From Bradyrhizobium genosp. L (GTDB taxonomy: Bacteria; Pseudomonadota; Alphaproteobacteria; Rhizobiales; Xanthobacteraceae), in the NCBI RefSeq assembly GCF_015624485.1, contig NZ_CP061378.1, forward strand, positions 1,116,001 through 1,180,000: a stretch of 64,000 nt of DNA, given 5' to 3'. The notes beneath the pieces are model-generated. The model was given only the letters and a program-made list of their open reading frames with translations, was not told where the DNA came from and did no database searches. Position numbers and translations under genes: made by a program. Shown here one piece after another: positions 61,330-64,000 of the stretch; the first letter of the stretch is position 1, and each line of letters begins with the position of its first letter.

Positions 61330-61442
61330 CCCTTGTCATCCGGGGCGACGCGCAGCGTCGAGCCCGGAATCCATCCGGCCGCGGAGTTGGTGGAGGAATG
61401 GATTCCGGGCTCGCGCTTCGCGCGCCCCGGAATGACGAGGGA
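61330..61442. repeat. Dispersed palindromic repeat, family H
   Basis: CTTGTCATCCGGGGCG and GAGCCCGGAATCCAT face ATGGATTCCGGGCTC and CGCCCCGGAATGACGAGG. Only this copy was seen in the window; the stem is imperfect. Confidence 0.7.
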
Positions 61443-61481
61443 AGACGACCTGGGGAGGGATCCGTGCGTCAAATCCTCGGT

Positions 61482-61603
61482 GTCGTCCTGGCGAAAGCCA
61501 GGACCCATTACCCCAAAAAGCAAATGGTTGCGCGGCGCTGGGGCCGCGATCCCGTTCACAATCAAACTCGGAGGCTATGGGTCCTGGCTTTCGCCAGGAC
61601 GAC
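61482..61603. repeat. Dispersed palindromic repeat, family A variant, copy 5
   Basis: GTCGTCCTGGCGAAAGCCAGG faces CCTGGCTTTCGCCAGGACGAC. Compared with copies 1-4, compensating changes (CCCGG to CCTGG, GGCCGG to AGCCAG) keep both arms paired. Third repeat in the 61213-61707 gap. Confidence 0.85.
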
Positions 61604-61683
61604 GTGGGAGGGGCCCGCCGTAATGCAAATCTCCCCATTTTTGCGTGCCCGCCATAACCCCGCCGGTTGATAGACTCCCGTTA

Positions 61684-61698
61684 TGTTATAATATAACA
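61684..61698. promoter_or_regulatory. Zur box
   Basis: TGTTAT-AAT-ATAACA (61684-61698), preceded by GTTA, matches the inverted repeat recognised by zinc-uptake regulator Zur in alphaproteobacteria. It overlaps a possible -10 (TATAAT, 61687-61692), so Zur with zinc would shut the promoter. Confidence 0.75.
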
Positions 61699-61707
61699 CT
61701 GCCCCTC

Positions 61708-61893
61708 ATGACCCACACCCATACCCACGATCACGCCCATTCCCACCACGGCCACAGCCACGGCCCGGCGTCGCCGCATCCGGCGCAGGTCGCGCCGTGG
61801 TCGATCCTGCGCATGACCGTGCCGGCACGGCTGGTGGCGGCCGCTGCGGTCAGCGTCGGCCTGTGGGGCGTGGTCTGGCTGGCGATGAGGTGA
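61708..61893 (+). CDS. His-rich small membrane protein of the zinc uptake operon
   Basis: A 61-residue protein. The first 22 residues contain eleven His (MTHTHTHDHAHSHHGHSHG), a probable zinc-binding tail, and residues about 40-60 form one hydrophobic helix (LVAAAAVSVGLWGVVWLAM). It lies between the Zur box and the transporter genes, three bases before znuC. A role as zinc buffer or sensor at the membrane is inferred. ATG 61708 is chosen since the His tract starts there. Confidence 0.65.
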   Translation: MTHTHTHDHAHSHHGHSHGPASPHPAQVAPWSILRMTVPARLVAAAAVSVGLWGVVWLAMR

Positions 61894-61896
61894 GCC

Positions 61897-62652
61897 ATGG
61901 CCGCGCTCGTCACCTTCCGCGATGTCACGCTCGGTTATGACCGCCACCCGGCGGTGCATCATCTCAATGGCGCGGTGGAAGCCGGCGCGCTGCTGGCCGT
62001 GATCGGCCCGAACGGCGCCGGCAAGTCGACATTGCTGCGCGGCATTGCCGGCGTGCTGAAGCCGCTGTCCGGCGTGATCGATCTCGACGGGCTGGACCAT
62101 CGTGACATCGCCTATCTGCCGCAGTCGGCCGATATCGACCGCACCTTCCCGATCTCGGTGTTCGATTTCGTCGGCACCGGGCTGTGGCGTTCGACCGGCT
62201 TCTTCGGCGGCATCGGCCGGGCCGCGCGCGACAAGATCCTGGCGGCGCTGGCCGCGGTCGGTCTCAACGGCTTTGAGAATCGCCCGATCGGCACGCTTTC
62301 CGGCGGCCAGATGCAGCGCATGCTGTTCGCGCGCGTGCTGCTGCAGGACGCCCGCCTGATCGTGCTCGACGAGCCCTTCAACGCCATCGACGCCAAGACC
62401 ACCGCCGACCTGCTGGCGCTGGTCAAGCGCTGGCACGGCGAGGGCCGCACGGTGCTGGCCGCGCTGCACGACCTCGACATGGTGCGCAACAATTTCCCGG
62501 AAACGCTGCTGCTCGCCCGCGGGCCGGTCGAATGGGGGCCGACCGCGCAGGCGCTGACGCCCGACAATCTGGTGGTGGCGATGCGGATGTGCGAGGCCTT
62601 TGACGACCAGGCCGCCGCCTGCGCCGTCGACCCGAACGCGCGGGCCGCCTGA
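61897..62652 (+). CDS. znuC: Zinc ABC transporter ATP-binding protein
   Basis: A 251-residue ATPase of the metal-import (manganese/zinc/iron chelate) ABC family. Walker A is IGPNGAGKSTLLRGIAG, the Q-loop lies in IAYLPQSADIDRTFPIS, signature LSGGQMQRMLFARVL, Walker B LIVLDEPFNAID, and switch His in AALHDLDMV. Length is normal. Zinc is assigned from the Zur box and the adjacent His-rich gene; manganese cannot be excluded. Permease gene begins five bases downstream. Confidence 0.92.
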   Translation: MAALVTFRDVTLGYDRHPAVHHLNGAVEAGALLAVIGPNGAGKSTLLRGIAGVLKPLSGVIDLDGLDHRDIAYLPQSADIDRTFPISVFDFVGTGLWRSTGFFGGIGRAARDKILAALAAVGLNGFENRPIGTLSGGQMQRMLFARVLLQDARLIVLDEPFNAIDAKTTADLLALVKRWHGEGRTVLAALHDLDMVRNNFPETLLLARGPVEWGPTAQALTPDNLVVAMRMCEAFDDQAAACAVDPNARAA

Positions 62653-62657
62653 CGCCG

Positions 62658-63527
62658 ATGCTGACGGACGCGCTGATCACGCCCTTTACCGAATTCGAGT
62701 TCATGCGCCGCGCGCTCGCGGCCGTGATCGCGCTGTCGCTCGGCGGCGCGCCGATCGGCGTGTTCCTGATGCTGCGGCGGATGAGCCTGGTCGGCGACGC
62801 CATGGCGCATGCGATCCTGCCTGGAGCGGCGATCGGCTTCCTGGTCTCCGGACTCAATCTGTTCGCGATGACGACCGGCGGCCTGATCGCGGGCTTTACC
62901 GTGGCGCTGCTCGCCGGCCTCGTTGCCCGCACCACCGAACTGAAGGAGGACGCCTCGCTGGCGACCTTCTACCTGGTCTCGCTCGCGCTCGGCGTCACCA
63001 TCGTCTCGATCAAGGGCACCAATGTCGACCTGCTGCATGTGCTGTTCGGCAACATCCTGGCGATGGACGATCAGACCTTGCTGGTGATCGCCTTCAACGC
63101 CACGCTCACGCTGCTGGTGCTCGCGGTGATCTATCGGCCGCTGGTGATCGAATGCGTCGATCCGGTGTTCCTGCGCACCGTCAGCCGCGCTGGCGCCCCG
63201 GCCCATCTCGCCTTCCTGGCGCTGGTCGTGATCAACCTCGTCAACGGCTTTCATGCGCTCGGCACGCTGCTCGGCGTCGGGCTGATGATCCTGCCCGCCG
63301 GTATCGCCCGGTTCTGGTCGCGCGATGTCACCACCATGATCTGCATCGCGGTGGCGAGTGCGATGGTTTCGGGCTATTCAGGCCTCGTGCTGTCGTACCA
63401 GACCAGAATCCCGTCCGGCCCCGCGATCATCCTGGTCGCGGCCGGGCTCTATATCGTGTCGCTGCTGTTCGGCAATGTCAGCGGCCTGGTGCGGCAACTG
63501 TTCCCCGGCCGGCATCTCGAGGCGTGA
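62658..63527 (+). CDS. znuB: Zinc ABC transporter permease
   Basis: A 289-residue inner-membrane permease of the ZnuB/MntB family with about eight or nine helices. Conserved marks are FMLRRMSLVGDAMAHAILPGAAIGF near the N-terminus, KEDASLATFYLVSLALGVTIVS, and LGTLLGVGLMILPAGIARFW, where the DAxxH sequence helps form the metal path. It follows znuC closely and its stop is two bases before the substrate-binding gene. Partner of both. Confidence 0.93.
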   Translation: MLTDALITPFTEFEFMRRALAAVIALSLGGAPIGVFLMLRRMSLVGDAMAHAILPGAAIGFLVSGLNLFAMTTGGLIAGFTVALLAGLVARTTELKEDASLATFYLVSLALGVTIVSIKGTNVDLLHVLFGNILAMDDQTLLVIAFNATLTLLVLAVIYRPLVIECVDPVFLRTVSRAGAPAHLAFLALVVINLVNGFHALGTLLGVGLMILPAGIARFWSRDVTTMICIAVASAMVSGYSGLVLSYQTRIPSGPAIILVAAGLYIVSLLFGNVSGLVRQLFPGRHLEA

Positions 63528-63529
63528 CG

Positions 63530-64000
63530 ATGCGGCGGTTGTTCGGGTTGATCGTTCTGGCGCTGGTGATGGCGAGCGGCGCGGCGCGGGCCGAGGGTCG
63601 CATCAACGTCGTCACGAGCTTCTCGATCCTTGCCGACATGGTGCGCAATGTCGGCGGCGACAGGGTCGACGTAGCAGCCCTGGTCGGCCCCGACGGCGAT
63701 GCGCATGTCTACGCGCCGACGCCGGCCGATGCCAAGAAGGTCGCCGATGCCCGCCTGCTGGTCGTCAACGGCCTCGGCTTCGAGGGCTGGCTGCCGCGGC
63801 TGCTCGAGGCGTCCGGCAGCAAGGCGCCGGTCGTCGTCGCGACCAACGGGATCATGCCGCGCAAGACCGGCGGCCATGACGATCCGCATGCCTGGCAATC
63901 CGCCGCCAATGCGAAGATCTACGTCGTCAATATCCGCGACGGGCTGATCGCCGCGGATCCCGACCATGCCGACATCTTCAAGGCCAATGCCGATGCCTAT
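63530..64000 (+). CDS. znuA: Zinc ABC transporter substrate-binding protein, N-terminal part
   Basis: The first 157 codons are inside the window and the gene continues past 64000. An N-terminal signal peptide (about 1-21, ending GAARA) leads to INVVTSFSILADMVRNVGGDRVDVAALVGPDGDAHVYAPTPADAKKV, the cluster A-I binding protein start with a metal His in DAHVY. HDDPHAW holds a second likely His ligand; the His-rich loop of classic ZnuA is absent so far. It may be an AztC-type protein. Confidence 0.88.
   Translation, partial: MRRLFGLIVLALVMASGAARAEGRINVVTSFSILADMVRNVGGDRVDVAALVGPDGDAHVYAPTPADAKKVADARLLVVNGLGFEGWLPRLLEASGSKAPVVVATNGIMPRKTGGHDDPHAWQSAANAKIYVVNIRDGLIAADPDHADIFKANADAY

Noticed and set aside
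61213..61707. Repeat-rich stretch as a CRISPR array
   Set aside because: The units are different palindromes with no regular spacers or direct repeat copies.

Overview
The window reads as chromosomal DNA of a Bradyrhizobium-like alphaproteobacterium (order Hyphomicrobiales). The evidence is GC-rich codon use with long antisense shadow frames, the alphaproteobacterial order DUF4164-zapA-6S RNA-5-formyltetrahydrofolate cyclo-ligase, DUF3551 and DUF2852 small proteins, cyclase-TolB-TPR and soluble MCP proteins, and many dispersed palindromic repeats. Genus is an inference from content, not from a marker search. No tRNA, rRNA, CRISPR array or prophage was seen.

Layout. 1-9.7 kb: start of a VOC gene, a MotA/TolQ-like channel, an RND drug pump (adaptor lipoprotein plus HAE1 transporter), a frameshifted ATPase remnant, a GT2 glycosyltransferase with a polytopic membrane partner, and an inositol-monophosphatase-family enzyme. 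9.9-18.5 kb, all minus strand: tkt, gap, pgk, class II aldolase, class I aldolase, a ThiE-like protein and a Sel1-repeat protein, that is, a triose/pentose-phosphate cluster. 18.8-24.6 kb: zapA, 6S RNA, one-carbon and nucleotide-signalling genes, and a Ser/Pro-rich protein with an internal duplication. 24.7-32.3 kb, minus strand: a periplasmic molybdenum hydroxylase (2Fe-2S, Mo subunit, triheme cytochrome) and two soluble chemoreceptors. 32.5-38.8 kb: yebC, ruvC, ruvA, ruvB, a phosphatase-like protein, a metallophosphoesterase, ybgC, DUF1348.

38.9-57.0 kb is an accessory stress/detoxification region: GSTs, a DHFR-fold protein, ArsR-AHSA1, GhrA, YciI/DGPF proteins, an ECF42-type sigma factor, DoxX, SRPBCC, VOC and NTF2-like proteins. 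It is interleaved with cobT/cobS/cobC, an SDR and a three-PAS chemoreceptor. Six transcription units here carry the same upstream element, TGTCG(G/A)-type 8-mer, exactly 15 bases, CGT(C/T), which fits one regulon driven by the ECF42 sigma factor at 43932. This is the most interesting system in the window.

57.2-64 kb: a TetR regulator and a DUF2852 gene sharing a 19-bp operator, an intact IS4-family element with a 10-bp target duplication, a serine-acetyltransferase-like gene, and a zinc ABC importer preceded by a Zur-like box and a His-rich small membrane protein. At least eight families of imperfect palindromic intergenic repeats are scattered throughout, some inside operons (both gaps of ruvC-ruvA-ruvB).
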